Assembly (NCBI GenBank): GCA_002928395.1
Contig: PEQZ01000013.1
Span: 1 to 37,891 of the forward strand
DNA from: Hyphomicrobium sp.
GTDB taxonomy: Bacteria; Pseudomonadota; Alphaproteobacteria; Rhizobiales; Hyphomicrobiaceae
Length of the DNA stretch: 37,891 nucleotides
Reading direction: 5' to 3'
In this document: positions 1 to 8,120 of the stretch, piece after piece
Numbering within the stretch: the stretch's first letter is position 1
Layout of the letters: every line of letters starts with the position of its first letter
Made by a program: the position numbers and the translations under genes
Notes under the pieces: generated by a model
What the model was told of the DNA's origin: nothing
Seen by the model: only the letters and a program-made list of their open reading frames with translations
Database searches by the model: none

Positions 1-147
1 GCTCTCAAGGCCGATGGCTGCGAAGGTGGCGATATCGATGTCGGAAAGGACGGTAGCTTCGAGGTCGACGATGTGAAGTGCAAGGACGGTCAGTACGACG
101 TGAAGCTCGACAAGGACTTCAAGATCATGGGTAAGAAGAAGGAATAG
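1..147 (+). CDS. PepSY-like periplasmic protein, C-terminal fragment
   Basis: Frame 1 is open from the window edge to TAG at 145-147, giving the last 48 residues of a protein. The fragment is rich in Asp, Lys and Gly and contains the pattern LKADGCEGG followed by EVDDVKCKDG and YDVKLDKDFKI. This resembles the C-terminal half of small PepSY-type periplasmic proteins of alphaproteobacteria, in which a strand ending in DVKLDKDF is typical. The N-terminus and any signal peptide lie outside the window. The two Cys residues could form a disulfide. Function is unknown; the family assignment is by pattern memory only. Confidence 0.6.
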   Translation, partial: ALKADGCEGGDIDVGKDGSFEVDDVKCKDGQYDVKLDKDFKIMGKKKE

Positions 148-353
148 CGACTCTTTGCCGGCCATCGCTTTCGCGAGGGCGCATGAAAGTAACGCGTCCC
201 TGTTGCCCAGAACATCCAGTCGGTGCGTCGTGTGTCGCATTCTGCCCGAACTTTTCAGGCCGTCCTGCCGAATGGCCTCGGCAAGTGTTAACGGTGTTTT
301 TTTGATTTTGACGGAAACTTGACCGGATCGAGCGTTGGTCCGGAGTTTTTGCC

Positions 354-860
354 ATGTCGTCGCCAAATGCCGCCCGCGGGCAAGTGGTCCTCATCGACCA
401 TACGGCCGCGCACGTCGATCCCGGCGCCTACAAGGGCCTTCACGCCATTGTGCCAATTCTGGTTGGAATCTCTTTGCCGATCCTGCTGTTTTCGTTGTTC
501 GACCCGCGCGCGCTTTCGAGTACGAAGCTGGTGCTGCACGTCTTGATGATGGGCATCGCGATGCTCGCAGCCACTGTGTTCCTGATGTCGATCACGAACC
601 CGGGCAACGTGGTCCAGGCGGTTTTCGATCCTGGCCGGCGCTCTGTGGATGTCGTCCGCTCGGGCGCTTTTGCCAACAACGTCCTGACCATCTCGTTCGA
701 TCGCATCTCCACGGTACGCGTCGAGACCGTCTACGACGATGACGGCTATCAGAACCGGGTGGCACTCCTGGTGATGAAAAACCGTGACATGATCCAGCTG
801 CCGACCGGCACGTCCGAAGCCGAACTCGCGGAAATTCGAAGAATTCTCGAAGTCCGTTAG
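354..860 (+). CDS. Two-TM membrane protein with PH-like cytoplasmic tail
   Basis: 168 residues from ATG, with GGAG nine bases upstream. Two hydrophobic segments lie at about residues 30-47 and 60-80, separated by a short loop. The remaining ~85 residues are a soluble domain with alternating strands, running from VVQAVFDPGRRSVDVVRSG through VALLVMKNRDMIQLPTG to a final helix, EAELAEIRRILEV. Two TM helices followed by a small beta domain of this kind suggest a bacterial PH-like fold, but no named family was recognised. A protein of similar design begins at 37319. It stands alone between the PepSY-like gene and the helicase. No function is claimed. Confidence 0.7.
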   Translation: MSSPNAARGQVVLIDHTAAHVDPGAYKGLHAIVPILVGISLPILLFSLFDPRALSSTKLVLHVLMMGIAMLAATVFLMSITNPGNVVQAVFDPGRRSVDVVRSGAFANNVLTISFDRISTVRVETVYDDDGYQNRVALLVMKNRDMIQLPTGTSEAELAEIRRILEVR

Positions 861-1022
861 GGCAAGATCCGCAACCGCGACCGCGACACGCGGGACTGCC
901 GCCGCTGGTGCCAATCTGTCGTGTCCACAGGGTGGTTGGGCACAACAGGTCACGAAGCGCTTCATTCGATGTATCTGCCGCTTCCGCAGTGGTAGAACGC
1001 CGAAGCTTGAGAGAGGCTTCGC

Positions 1023-2387
1023 TTGACTCGCACACCCTTGAACACCGGATCGGCAGTCGCCGCATCGCTGCCACCAGAGCCGACGCCCTCTGGCGCCTGG
1101 CCCGGTGGCGTGACGCCGACCGACCAGTATCAGTCCGCGCTCGATTATCTCCGTGATGATGCGGGGCACCTGTTCGTCACTGGCCGCGCCGGCACGGGAA
1201 AATCAACCCTGCTGAGGGCGATCAAGGACATGCTGACGGAGGAGATGGTCGTCGTTGCGCCGACCGGGTTGGCTGCGGTGAACGTCGGCGGTCAGACCAT
1301 TCATTCCTTTTTCGGACTGCCGCCCCGACTTATCCGCTCGGACGACATTCGCCGCAGCCGCAATGGCGGGGTCATGCGTAAGCTCAAGTTCCTGGTGATC
1401 GACGAAGTATCGATGGTGCGGTCCGATCTGATGTGGGCCATCGACCAGTCGCTGCGCATCAACCGCGGCCGGCCGCGGGAGCCGTTCGGAGGACTAAGGC
1501 TCGTGATGTTCGGCGACCTGCACCAACTGCCGCCGGTTGTTCAAGAGACGGAGGTCGCGGGCTACCTCGAAAGCGAGCATGGGGGCCCATTCTTTTTCTC
1601 CGTCGCCGCCCTCCGCGAAGGGAATGGAACCTCGCGGCTCGAACTCGACTATGTGTTCCGGCAGCGGGACGAAGAGCTACTCTCCGTTCTCAACAAGGTG
1701 CGTGACGGCAACGTGGACGAGGACGATTTGGCGATACTCAACGAAAGGGTCCGCCCGATCCGAACCCTGCGTGAAGGCGATCCCTACGTCATCCTGACGC
1801 CGACGAATGCCGCCGCTCAGCGGATCAACATGAGTTACTTGCAAGCGCTCGCGGGCGACGTGACGGCTTACGACGCCGGCGTCACGGGCGACTTCAACGA
1901 GGGTGCGCACCCGACCGATCAACGGCTACTCCTGAAGCCTGGCGCCAAGGTCATCATGTTGCGAAACGATTCCGACCGTCGCTGGGTCAACGGCAGTGTC
2001 GCCCGGATTTCGAGGCTGTCGGAAAAGCAGGTGTGGATCGAGATCGACGGCAAGGAGTACGAGATCGAGCCAGCGGCCTGGGAGCAAAGGCGCTATGCCT
2101 ATGACCAGTCGGCGCAAAAGATCGTCGAGACGGTGGCGGGGACATTCAAACAGTTCCCGGTGCGGCTGGCATGGGCACTCACCATACACCGCAGCCAGGG
2201 GCTGACGCTCGACCCGGTCTACATCGATCTCGGGCGCGGCACGTTCGCGCATGGGCAGGCCTACGTCGCGCTGTCCCGCTGCCGCTCGCTCGAGGGCTTG
2301 GCCCTGGCCCGGCCCTTGAGGCCATCAGACATCATGTTTGATCCGTCGGTGCTCGGTTATCGCGACGTGTTTTCCTCCTTGAATTGA
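1023..2387 (+). CDS. Pif1/RecD-like superfamily 1 DNA helicase
   Basis: 454 residues. Walker A GRAGTGKST is at residues 54-62, Walker B with the DE pair at 127-128, and motif III GDLHQLPP at 164-171. The C-terminal UvrD-like motifs are TIHRSQGLT and AYVALSRC, at about residues 385-425. This arrangement is that of Pif1/RecD2-type 5'-3' DNA helicases. Such proteins unwind DNA in repair or at replication obstacles; the target here is unknown. The start is TTG at 1023, with GAGAGG seven bases upstream; no better ATG lies before Walker A. The ~30 residues before the conserved core are Pro/Ser rich. No nuclease or partner gene is adjacent, so it is probably a solitary helicase and not a RecBCD-type subunit. 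Confidence 0.88.
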   Translation: MTRTPLNTGSAVAASLPPEPTPSGAWPGGVTPTDQYQSALDYLRDDAGHLFVTGRAGTGKSTLLRAIKDMLTEEMVVVAPTGLAAVNVGGQTIHSFFGLPPRLIRSDDIRRSRNGGVMRKLKFLVIDEVSMVRSDLMWAIDQSLRINRGRPREPFGGLRLVMFGDLHQLPPVVQETEVAGYLESEHGGPFFFSVAALREGNGTSRLELDYVFRQRDEELLSVLNKVRDGNVDEDDLAILNERVRPIRTLREGDPYVILTPTNAAAQRINMSYLQALAGDVTAYDAGVTGDFNEGAHPTDQRLLLKPGAKVIMLRNDSDRRWVNGSVARISRLSEKQVWIEIDGKEYEIEPAAWEQRRYAYDQSAQKIVETVAGTFKQFPVRLAWALTIHRSQGLTLDPVYIDLGRGTFAHGQAYVALSRCRSLEGLALARPLRPSDIMFDPSVLGYRDVFSSLN

Positions 2388-2697
2388 ATACTCTGTTCCG
2401 GAGTGCAACTAAAGTTCTGGTCAACCTCAGGTATTTCGCGAGTGCGAGAGGCCGTTGTCATAGTCGGGTGGGATACCGCCCAAAATCACCCCGGAAACCA
2501 TTCAAAAGCTGCCGTACCAGCCGAGAGTGTGACAGAAGTGCGCAGCACCATTTTTCTTGTTGCACCGCAGCAATGCCCAAGCTATAAGCATAATTGCAAG
2601 TTAACGAGATCAAGCCCGAGTGGGACGCGATCTCAACCGACTGAAGCATCGAAACGTCAATCGGATGGTCACGGCCATCTCAAAAAGGAGCAGATCA
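2388..2697. other. Intergenic region upstream of the phasin gene
   Basis: 310 bases with no credible gene. Short open frames have no coding character and no ribosome site. The stretch around 2551-2600 is locally AT-rich compared with the surroundings and carries the candidate promoter and operator listed separately. The leader between that promoter and the phasin start is about 100 bases long. The phasin ribosome site AAGGAG is at 2685-2690. Confidence 0.7.
2560..2588 (+). promoter_or_regulatory. Candidate phasin promoter with a PhaR-like operator
   Basis: TTGCACCGCAG at 2560-2570 fits seven of the eight fixed bases of the CTGC-N3-GCAG half-site arrangement known for PhaR, the PHA-responsive repressor of Paracoccus. 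A possible -10 element TATAAG lies at 2583-2588, 17 bases after TTGCAC, so the operator would cover the -35. The -35 match itself is poor. Phasin genes are classically repressed by PhaR until PHA granules titrate it away. The site is inferred from pattern only. Confidence 0.35.
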
Positions 2698-3162
2698 ATG
2701 TCGTCGATCAACGAACAGTTCACCCGCCAGGCACAAGACATGATGAACGCCGCCAAGGATGCGCGCATCCCTGAGAACGTCCAGGCCATGGCCGAAGAGG
2801 GCGTGCTGAAGTCCCGCGAAGCCTACGTCAAGATGAGCGCAGTGGCCAAGGATGGCGCCAAGGTCGTCGAAGACGTGATGCTCGCAGGCCATGCCGGCGC
2901 CAAGGCGATCGGCGACAAAGTCATGCACAACACGATGGTCAACACCGAAGCCGCTTTCGACGCGGCCCTCGCCATCGCCCGCGCCAAGACCCTCCCCGAG
3001 GTTGCCCGTCTTCAGGCCAACTTCTGGCAGCAGCAGTTCGCCATCGCGAACGCGCAGACGAAGGAATTGTTCGACCTGTCGACGAAGGTCAGCAAGCAGA
3101 CCTTCGAGAGCGTCAATTCGGCAACTCAGAAGTCGTTCGAGCAGATCAAGAAGGCCAGCTGA
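2698..3162 (+). CDS. Phasin family protein
   Basis: 154 residues, almost entirely predicted amphipathic helix with no cysteine, signal peptide or TM segment. The length and pattern (QAQDMMNAAKDARIPENV near the N-terminus, then ARLQANFWQQQFAIANAQ and a Lys/Ser/Gln-rich tail) match alphaproteobacterial phasins of the Phasin_2 type. These coat polyhydroxyalkanoate granules and control their size and number. ATG 2698 is chosen because AAGGAG ends seven bases upstream; an in-frame open stretch back to 2620 lacks such a site. The gene is monocistronic, with its own candidate promoter and a strong terminator. No PHA synthase or phaR gene is in the window. Confidence 0.88.
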   Translation: MSSINEQFTRQAQDMMNAAKDARIPENVQAMAEEGVLKSREAYVKMSAVAKDGAKVVEDVMLAGHAGAKAIGDKVMHNTMVNTEAAFDAALAIARAKTLPEVARLQANFWQQQFAIANAQTKELFDLSTKVSKQTFESVNSATQKSFEQIKKAS

Positions 3163-3227
3163 TTTCTCAGGCGGCCGACCGCTTCGGCGGGCTTCGAGCC
3201 GCTGAGTAGCAGGTCTGAAATTCGAAG

Positions 3228-3258
3228 CGCCCAGGACAACCGTCCTGGGCGTTTTTTT
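3228..3258 (+). terminator. Intrinsic terminator after the phasin gene
   Basis: A perfect 10-bp stem, CGCCCAGGAC (3228-3237) with GTCCTGGGCG (3242-3251), has loop AACC and is followed directly by seven T (3252-3258). This is a textbook rho-independent terminator, 65 bases after the phasin stop. Confidence 0.95.
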
Positions 3259-3341
3259 GTCGTGCGACAATGTGGGGTCGACTCCGTTCAAGGAAATTTT
3301 GCTGCGCCACTTTCCTCTCGCAGAAGACGGGTTATATTCGA

Positions 3342-3854
3342 ATGATGCTGGTATCGAGTTCCAAGGTACGCATCCGCAAAGGACGGCCCGCCGATGCCGA
3401 GGCATTGGCTGGGATTTTTCGCGACTCCTGGCAGCAGGCCTACCGCAGCATTATCCCGCCGCTCTACTTGGAGACCATGATCCGCCGGCGCGGCTCCGAA
3501 TGGTGGGCGGCGTCATTGCGGTCTGGAGATACCATTCTTCTCCTCGAAGTCGCCGGCAAGCCCGCGGGCTACGCGACCTGCGGACCGTCGCGCGCGCGAG
3601 GTCCGTTCGAAGGCGAGATCTACGAGCTCTATCTGTCGCCGATCTATCAGGGGTTAGGCTTCGGCGAGCACCTTTTCGAGGCCTGCCGGGCGACGCTCGA
3701 CAGCCGGAGGCTGAATGGAATGATGGTTTGGGCGTTGTCGGCCAACACGCCAGCCATCGACTTTTATTGGCGCCGCGGCGGCCGGCCTCTCGGCAAAAGC
3801 TTCGATCGGTTCGGCGGCGCCAAACTCGAGAAAATCTCCCTCGTCTGGTCGTGA
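3342..3854 (+). CDS. GNAT family N-acetyltransferase
   Basis: 170 residues. The GNAT fold is visible: an N-terminal strand KVRIRKGRPADAEALAGIFRDSW, central IYELYLSPIYQGLGFGEHLF with the acetyl-CoA pyrophosphate-binding pattern Q-G-x-G-F-G, and a C-terminal MVWALSANTPAIDFYWRRGG segment. It probably transfers an acetyl group from acetyl-CoA to an amine; the substrate cannot be read. ATG 3342 (followed by ATG 3345) is chosen over an open stretch back to 3270, which runs into the phasin terminator region. The ribosome site (AGAAGACGG) is weak. It is transcribed independently of the phasin and convergent with the next gene. Confidence 0.85.
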   Translation: MMLVSSSKVRIRKGRPADAEALAGIFRDSWQQAYRSIIPPLYLETMIRRRGSEWWAASLRSGDTILLLEVAGKPAGYATCGPSRARGPFEGEIYELYLSPIYQGLGFGEHLFEACRATLDSRRLNGMMVWALSANTPAIDFYWRRGGRPLGKSFDRFGGAKLEKISLVWS

Positions 3855-3894
3855 AACGCCACTGCGACAGGCAACAGGTGGAACAACCTGCGGG

Positions 3895-4496
3895 TCATCG
3901 CCGCAAGATCCCCGGCGTCCCTTCGACGCGTGGTTCCGACCGGCAGTCGAATTTCGGCGCAACTTCGTCCGCGACCCGGCGAGCCATCATGATTGCGTCC
4001 GAGTTCGCCAGTGCGTCGATATGGGCAACATGACAGGCTTCTTTTTCGGTCAGGCGAGTAACCACCAGGACCTGGCCGCGTTTGCCGTCGCTGGCGATGA
4101 AGTAGCGGACGATCGTTGCGTAGGGCAGCACCTTGCCGAACCGCTCCGTGACCCGCCATTCGATCGTCGCCCGGCGGCGCCTGCCCTCGAAGGGTGTGTT
4201 GGAGAGGGACAGTGTCTGTGTCGCCGACCGCTGGATCTCGGCGCGCGCGCCAAACGACAGAAAAGCCCGGAGGTGGCCTTCGGCAAAGTAAACTGCCGTA
4301 CCAATCAAGCCCGGGCATCGGAATGAATTCCCATCCGGGTGCGCTTTGAGGATCTTGCAGTCGGCTGGGTCGAGCGATGTATAATGGCTCTTGCGTTTGT
4401 GGTCGGCAGCCAGCGTGCCGCCGGCAATAGCGAGGGCTACAACGACGGTGGCCAGAACGGCCCCCCCCCTTTGACGATCAACGATCGTGTTGTCAC
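3895..4496 (-). CDS. Secreted protein of unknown function, frame broken in a G9 run
   Basis: The downstream frame is open and protein-like from 4518 to the stop at 3895 but holds no ATG, GTG or TTG before 4308. A good start exists in another frame: GTG at 4496, preceded by GGAGG at 4510-4506. From it the frame reads VTTRSLIVKGGG and then stops after the G9 run at 4469-4461. Adding one G would join the two parts into a ~200-residue protein. Its signal peptide (AVLATVVVALAIAGGTLAA) would lead into a mature part starting DHKRKSHYTSLDP, with Cys in DCKILKAHPDG and FRCPGL. The mature part is a conserved-looking periplasmic domain that I do not recognise. A sequencing or assembly indel is the simplest cause; phase variation is possible. 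Confidence 0.75.
4461..4469 (-). repeat. Homopolymer G9 (C9 on the plus strand) within the signal peptide region
   Basis: Nine consecutive C on the plus strand, inside the start of the secreted protein gene at 3895-4496. Ten bases would restore one continuous frame from the SD-supported GTG at 4496. Confidence 0.9.
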
Positions 4497-4742
4497 GAAC
4501 GGGTTCCTCCCCGACCGGTCACCTCGCACACTCGGTCGAGGGTAACATGATCCTAAGTGCTCCGACCGCGAATTTCGCTTCATTCCGCGAAGGGCACCTT
4601 GCGAGCTTCACGGTCGGGATGCGAGCGTAAGCATTGGATGCGACCGTCCAACGTGAGACAAATGTTGGATTGCCGAGTGCTTGCCGGTCATGCACGGGTC
4701 ACGTGACAAACACCTCGATCAACGTCAATCCACAGGTCAGCC

Positions 4743-5282
4743 ATGCGCATCGATGCGATTTCGATCGGAAACAACCCACCCGAGGACATCAATGTCATCA
4801 TTGAGGTTCCTGTCGGTGGCGAGCCCATCAAATACGAGATGGACAAGGAGGCCGGCACCCTGATCGTCGACCGCTTCCTGTATACTCCCATGCGTTATCC
4901 CGGAAACTACGGGTTCGTCCCGCATACACTGTCGGCCGACGGCGATCCGATAGACGTGCTTGTTTGCAATACCCGGGCGATCATTCCGGGCGCGGTCATC
5001 AACTGTCGGCCGGTCGGTGTGCTGGTCATGGAGGACGACGGCGGAGGCGACGAGAAGCTGATCGCCGTGCCGAGCCACAAGCTCACCAAACGCTACGACA
5101 AGATCAAAACCTACTCGGACCTGCCCGATATCACGATTCAGCAGATCCAGCACTTTTTCGAGCATTACAAGGATCTCGAGCCAGGCAAGTGGGTCAAAAT
5201 CCACCACTGGGGCGGTGCCGACGAGGCCTCCCGGCTGATCGCCGAGGCGATCGAACGGGCTAAAGCACAAAAAAGGATCTGA
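4743..5282 (+). CDS. ppa: Inorganic pyrophosphatase (family I)
   Basis: 179 residues, the normal length for the bacterial hexameric family I enzyme. It hydrolyses pyrophosphate to two phosphates, using Mg2+ in the cytoplasm, and so pulls biosynthetic reactions forward. The signature DGDPIDVLV places metal-binding Asp at 66, 68 and 71. Upstream, [17 protein letters not shown] and [16 protein letters not shown] carry the conserved Lys, Glu, Arg and Tyr of the active site. [13 protein letters not shown] and the C-terminal [11 protein letters not shown] also match. The start ATG has AGG seven bases upstream. It faces the broken secreted gene head to head, with a 246-base intergenic region between them. 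Confidence 0.97.
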   Translation: MRIDAISIGNNPPEDINVIIEVPVGGEPIKYEMDKEAGTLIVDRFLYTPMRYPGNYGFVPHTLSADGDPIDVLVCNTRAIIPGAVINCRPVGVLVMEDDGGGDEKLIAVPSHKLTKRYDKIKTYSDLPDITIQQIQHFFEHYKDLEPGKWVKIHHWGGADEASRLIAEAIERAKAQKRI

Positions 5283-5406
5283 TTCGCCGATCACTTCGGT
5301 CTTAGCGGCACTTTTCGTAGAAATCGGCGTGGGTTGGGGCGACTTGTCGGCTTCCGCGACGGCGTGCCGGTTGCTATACGGCGCGCCACGAGGAGACTAT
5401 CGACAG

Positions 5407-6213
5407 ATGAGCGACTTGAGGATTGCCGTCATGGGAGCCGCCGGCCGTATGGGTCGCGAGCTCGTCCAAGCCATCCACGCGACCAAGGGTGCCGTGGTCG
5501 CGGGTGGTACCGAGCGACCCGGCGCCGCTGCGATCGGCACCGACATCGGCGTCATGGCCGGCGTGGGTCCGCTCGGGGTCTTGATCACCGACGACCCCCT
5601 TGAACTGTTCACCCGGGCCGACGCAGTGCTCGACTTCACCTCGCCGGATGCGACAGTCGAATTCGCCGGCCTCGCCGCCAACGCGCGTATCGTACACGTC
5701 ATCGGCACGACCGGGTTCAGTGAGGCGCATGAAGCCGCGCTCCTGGCTGCGGCCCGCCATGCGACCATCGTCAAGGCTGGCAACATGAGTCTCGGTGTCA
5801 ACCTCTTGGTGGCGATGACCCGCAAGGTCGCCGAGGCACTCGACGCCGATTTTGATATCGAGATCGTCGAGATGCATCACAACCGCAAGGTCGATGCGCC
5901 GTCGGGAACCGCGCTGATGCTGGGGCAAGCCGCCGCCCAGGGACGCAAGGTTTCACTCGAGGCCCGCAGCGTGCGGTCGCGTGACGGGCACACGGGTCCG
6001 CGCCGCAGGGGTGACATCGGATTTGCGACACTTCGTGGCGGCAATGTCGTCGGCGATCACACCGTGATTTTCGCCAGCGACGGCGAGCGCATCGAACTCA
6101 CGCATCGCGCGTCCGACCGCGGCATCTTCGCCCGTGGCGCGGTCAAAGCCGCGCTTTGGGGGCGGAGCAAGCCCCCAGGCCTTTATGCCATGAGTGACGT
6201 GCTCGGGCTCTGA
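5407..6213 (+). CDS. dapB: 4-hydroxy-tetrahydrodipicolinate reductase
   Basis: 268 residues. It reduces hydroxy-tetrahydrodipicolinate with NAD(P)H in the diaminopimelate/lysine pathway, supplying peptidoglycan and lysine. The Rossmann loop GAAGRMG is at residues 10-16. The catalytic block [15 protein letters not shown] has His 157-158 and Lys 161. The conserved GTTGF lies at about 100-104. The start is ATG 5407, with AGGAG at 5391-5395. An upstream in-frame open stretch from 5329 lacks family similarity. It is followed 37 bases later by gpmA, a pairing usual in Hyphomicrobiales. asd (14077) and dapF (18813) in this window supply other steps of the same branch. Confidence 0.97.
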   Translation: MSDLRIAVMGAAGRMGRELVQAIHATKGAVVAGGTERPGAAAIGTDIGVMAGVGPLGVLITDDPLELFTRADAVLDFTSPDATVEFAGLAANARIVHVIGTTGFSEAHEAALLAAARHATIVKAGNMSLGVNLLVAMTRKVAEALDADFDIEIVEMHHNRKVDAPSGTALMLGQAAAQGRKVSLEARSVRSRDGHTGPRRRGDIGFATLRGGNVVGDHTVIFASDGERIELTHRASDRGIFARGAVKAALWGRSKPPGLYAMSDVLGL

Positions 6214-6250
6214 TGGGATCAAACACTTCGATCGATTAGACAGGGACGCG

Positions 6251-6883
6251 ATGGACAACGTGCTCGTACTGGTGCGCCACGGGGAAAGTGAATGGAACCG
6301 GCTCAATCTTTTTACCGGCTGGCGCAATCCCGACCTGACCGAGAAGGGCGTGGCGGAAGCCATGCGGGCTGGCAAACTTCTGAAACAGCACGGCGTGGTA
6401 CTCGACCTCGCCTTTACCAGCGAGCTGCTGCGCGCCCAGCGAACGCTTGCACTCATTCTCGACGAACTTGGCCAATCGAACCTTAAAACGATCCGCGACA
6501 AGGCCATCAACGAGCGCGACTACGGCGAGCTGTCTGGGTTGAACAAGGAAGAAGCCAAAATCCGTTGGAGCGAAGAGCAGGTGCTGGTTTGGCGCCGCAG
6601 CTATGATGTTCCGCCGCCAGGTGGCGAGAGCCTAAAGGATACGGCGGCCCGCGTGCTGCCCTACTACAAAAAAAAGATCTGGCCGTCGGTCAAGGCCGGC
6701 AAGAACGTCATCGTGGCCGCCCACGGCAACTCGTTGCGGGCGTTGATCATGTATCTCGAGGAACTGTCGGCAAAAGAAATTCTCGAACGCGAAGTGGCCA
6801 CCGGCGCACCTATGGTCTACAAGCTGACCGAGCACGGAACGGTCGCGGACCGGCGCGACCTTGCGGACCCCAAAGAGGATTGA
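6251..6883 (+). CDS. gpmA: 2,3-bisphosphoglycerate-dependent phosphoglycerate mutase
   Basis: 210 residues, the short form typical of alphaproteobacteria. It interconverts 3- and 2-phosphoglycerate in glycolysis and gluconeogenesis through a phosphohistidine. The phosphorylated His is H10 in VRHGESEWN; the second active His is H158 in [10 protein letters not shown]; the catalytic acid is E88 in [13 protein letters not shown] 6251 is taken because the protein then begins directly with the beta strand before RHG. It lies 37 bases after dapB and two bases before the DUF4337 gene, so the three probably form one transcript. Confidence 0.96.
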   Translation: MDNVLVLVRHGESEWNRLNLFTGWRNPDLTEKGVAEAMRAGKLLKQHGVVLDLAFTSELLRAQRTLALILDELGQSNLKTIRDKAINERDYGELSGLNKEEAKIRWSEEQVLVWRRSYDVPPPGGESLKDTAARVLPYYKKKIWPSVKAGKNVIVAAHGNSLRALIMYLEELSAKEILEREVATGAPMVYKLTEHGTVADRRDLADPKED

Positions 6884-6885
6884 TC

Positions 6886-7482
6886 ATGGCCTGGGATGAT
6901 CTCGGCCGCCAGGCCCAAGACGAGAACCGCAAGGACCGCGACCGCCTCATAGGCGTCTACATCGGTGTCCTGGCCGTTATGCTCGCCGTCTGCGGCATGG
7001 GTGGGGGCAATGCGTCCAAGGATGCGACTTTGAAGAACATCGAAGCCTCGAACACCTGGTCGTTTTTTCAGGCCAAGAACATGCGCCGACACGTACTCCG
7101 CACGCAGACCGAAGAGCTGGAGCTGTGGCTGTTGAAGGAGCCGCAGATACCCGAGGCCGGCAAGGCCGCCGTGGAAGCCAAGATCAAGTCGTACAAGCAG
7201 CAGATCGAGCTTCTGACCTCTGACGAGAAAGGCAACGAAGGCCTGGACCAATTGTTCAAGAAGGGCAAGGCACTGGAAGCCGAGCGCGATCTCGCCATGA
7301 CCAGGGACCCTTACTTCGACTACGGGCAAGCGTTGCTGCAGATCGCCATCGTGCTCGCATCGGTCGCGCTGATCTCCAGCGGCAGCCTGCTGCTCGTCGG
7401 CAGCGCGCTTGTCGGAATCACCGGCACGCTTCTGACGCTCAACGGCTTCATGCTGTTTGTGCGTATACCGTTCATCGGCTGA
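6886..7482 (+). CDS. DUF4337 family membrane protein
   Basis: 198 residues. The N-terminal region has a TM segment, about residues 22-40 (RLIGVYIGVLAVMLAVCGMG), followed by the family's recognisable NASKDATLKNIEASNTWSFF. Next comes a long charged coiled-coil-like stretch, about 65-130, and finally two TM segments, about 145-195. This matches DUF4337, a family of inner-membrane proteins of unknown role. ATG 6886 is used; AAAGAGG lies just upstream and overlaps the end of gpmA, which stops two bases before. Translation coupling with gpmA is likely. No terminator is visible before the convergent lipoprotein gene. Confidence 0.85.
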   Translation: MAWDDLGRQAQDENRKDRDRLIGVYIGVLAVMLAVCGMGGGNASKDATLKNIEASNTWSFFQAKNMRRHVLRTQTEELELWLLKEPQIPEAGKAAVEAKIKSYKQQIELLTSDEKGNEGLDQLFKKGKALEAERDLAMTRDPYFDYGQALLQIAIVLASVALISSGSLLLVGSALVGITGTLLTLNGFMLFVRIPFIG

Positions 7483-7514
7483 CCAATCGACTGTCTCATT
7501 CGCTGGTCGGCGCT

Positions 7515-7949
7515 TCACCCGCGGGCGGCGGCGACAATGAGATCGGTTTCGCGGAGCTCCGCGTCGATATCGACGGTCTGACAGCGCTTGCTGCGCATCA
7601 CCTCGTTGAGCGTCCTGGCCCGCATCCGCGCCTTGTCGTATTCGGCGATGGTCTTGACGCCGCGCGACGACGTCCCCGCGATTTGCGCGAATAGCGACGC
7701 AACGGTCTTGGGCCCTCGCTTTTTGTCGTCGGGGACCGCACTCGAAATCTCTTTGGTGCGGTCGATCTGGTGCGTGACCTGAGCTTTGAGTTGCATGCAG
7801 TCGAGCGATTTTTCCGCATCCGTCGGCACGTATGTGCCATCTATCTGCGCACCGGTATGGGGCAATCCCGCGACATCGACCAACGTCGAGCATCCCATCA
7901 GGAGGATTGTTGGTGCTGCAAATACCAGCACTGGAACCCGTCGCTTCAT
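7515..7949 (-). CDS. Small lipoprotein of unknown function
   Basis: 144 residues with an N-terminal basic patch (KRR), a hydrophobic stretch and a lipobox LLMGC ending at Cys20. This predicts export, lipidation and anchoring in the envelope. The mature part has a Cys pair (about residues 51 and 123) and long charged helices (KTIAEYDKARMRARTLNEVM). I recognise no domain. It is convergent with the gpmA operon and divergent from leuB; the 171-base gap to leuB must hold both promoters. Confidence 0.75.
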   Translation of the reverse strand: MKRRVPVLVFAAPTILLMGCSTLVDVAGLPHTGAQIDGTYVPTDAEKSLDCMQLKAQVTHQIDRTKEISSAVPDDKKRGPKTVASLFAQIAGTSSRGVKTIAEYDKARMRARTLNEVMRSKRCQTVDIDAELRETDLIVAAARG

Positions 7950-8120
7950 GACTGTCTCGGAATCGTTATGCCGATCGGGATATTGCGTTTGACCCTGTTG
8001 GGTCGCCCGTCATGGACAGGGACTTAGGCACTTGCAGCGGGCAATCGAACCGGGCTAGCAGTACGGCCTTTGAACCACAAGCCCCAGCATGGCCAACCCA
8101 AGTCCGTCCGGAGATACCTC

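Noticed and set aside
4647-4669. TCCAAC-N11-GTTGGA inverted repeat upstream of ppa
   Set aside because: A 6-base arm with an 11-base spacer is expected by chance and has no supporting context.
4737-5294. A 185-residue frame antisense to ppa
   Set aside because: It mirrors a certain pyrophosphatase gene almost exactly.
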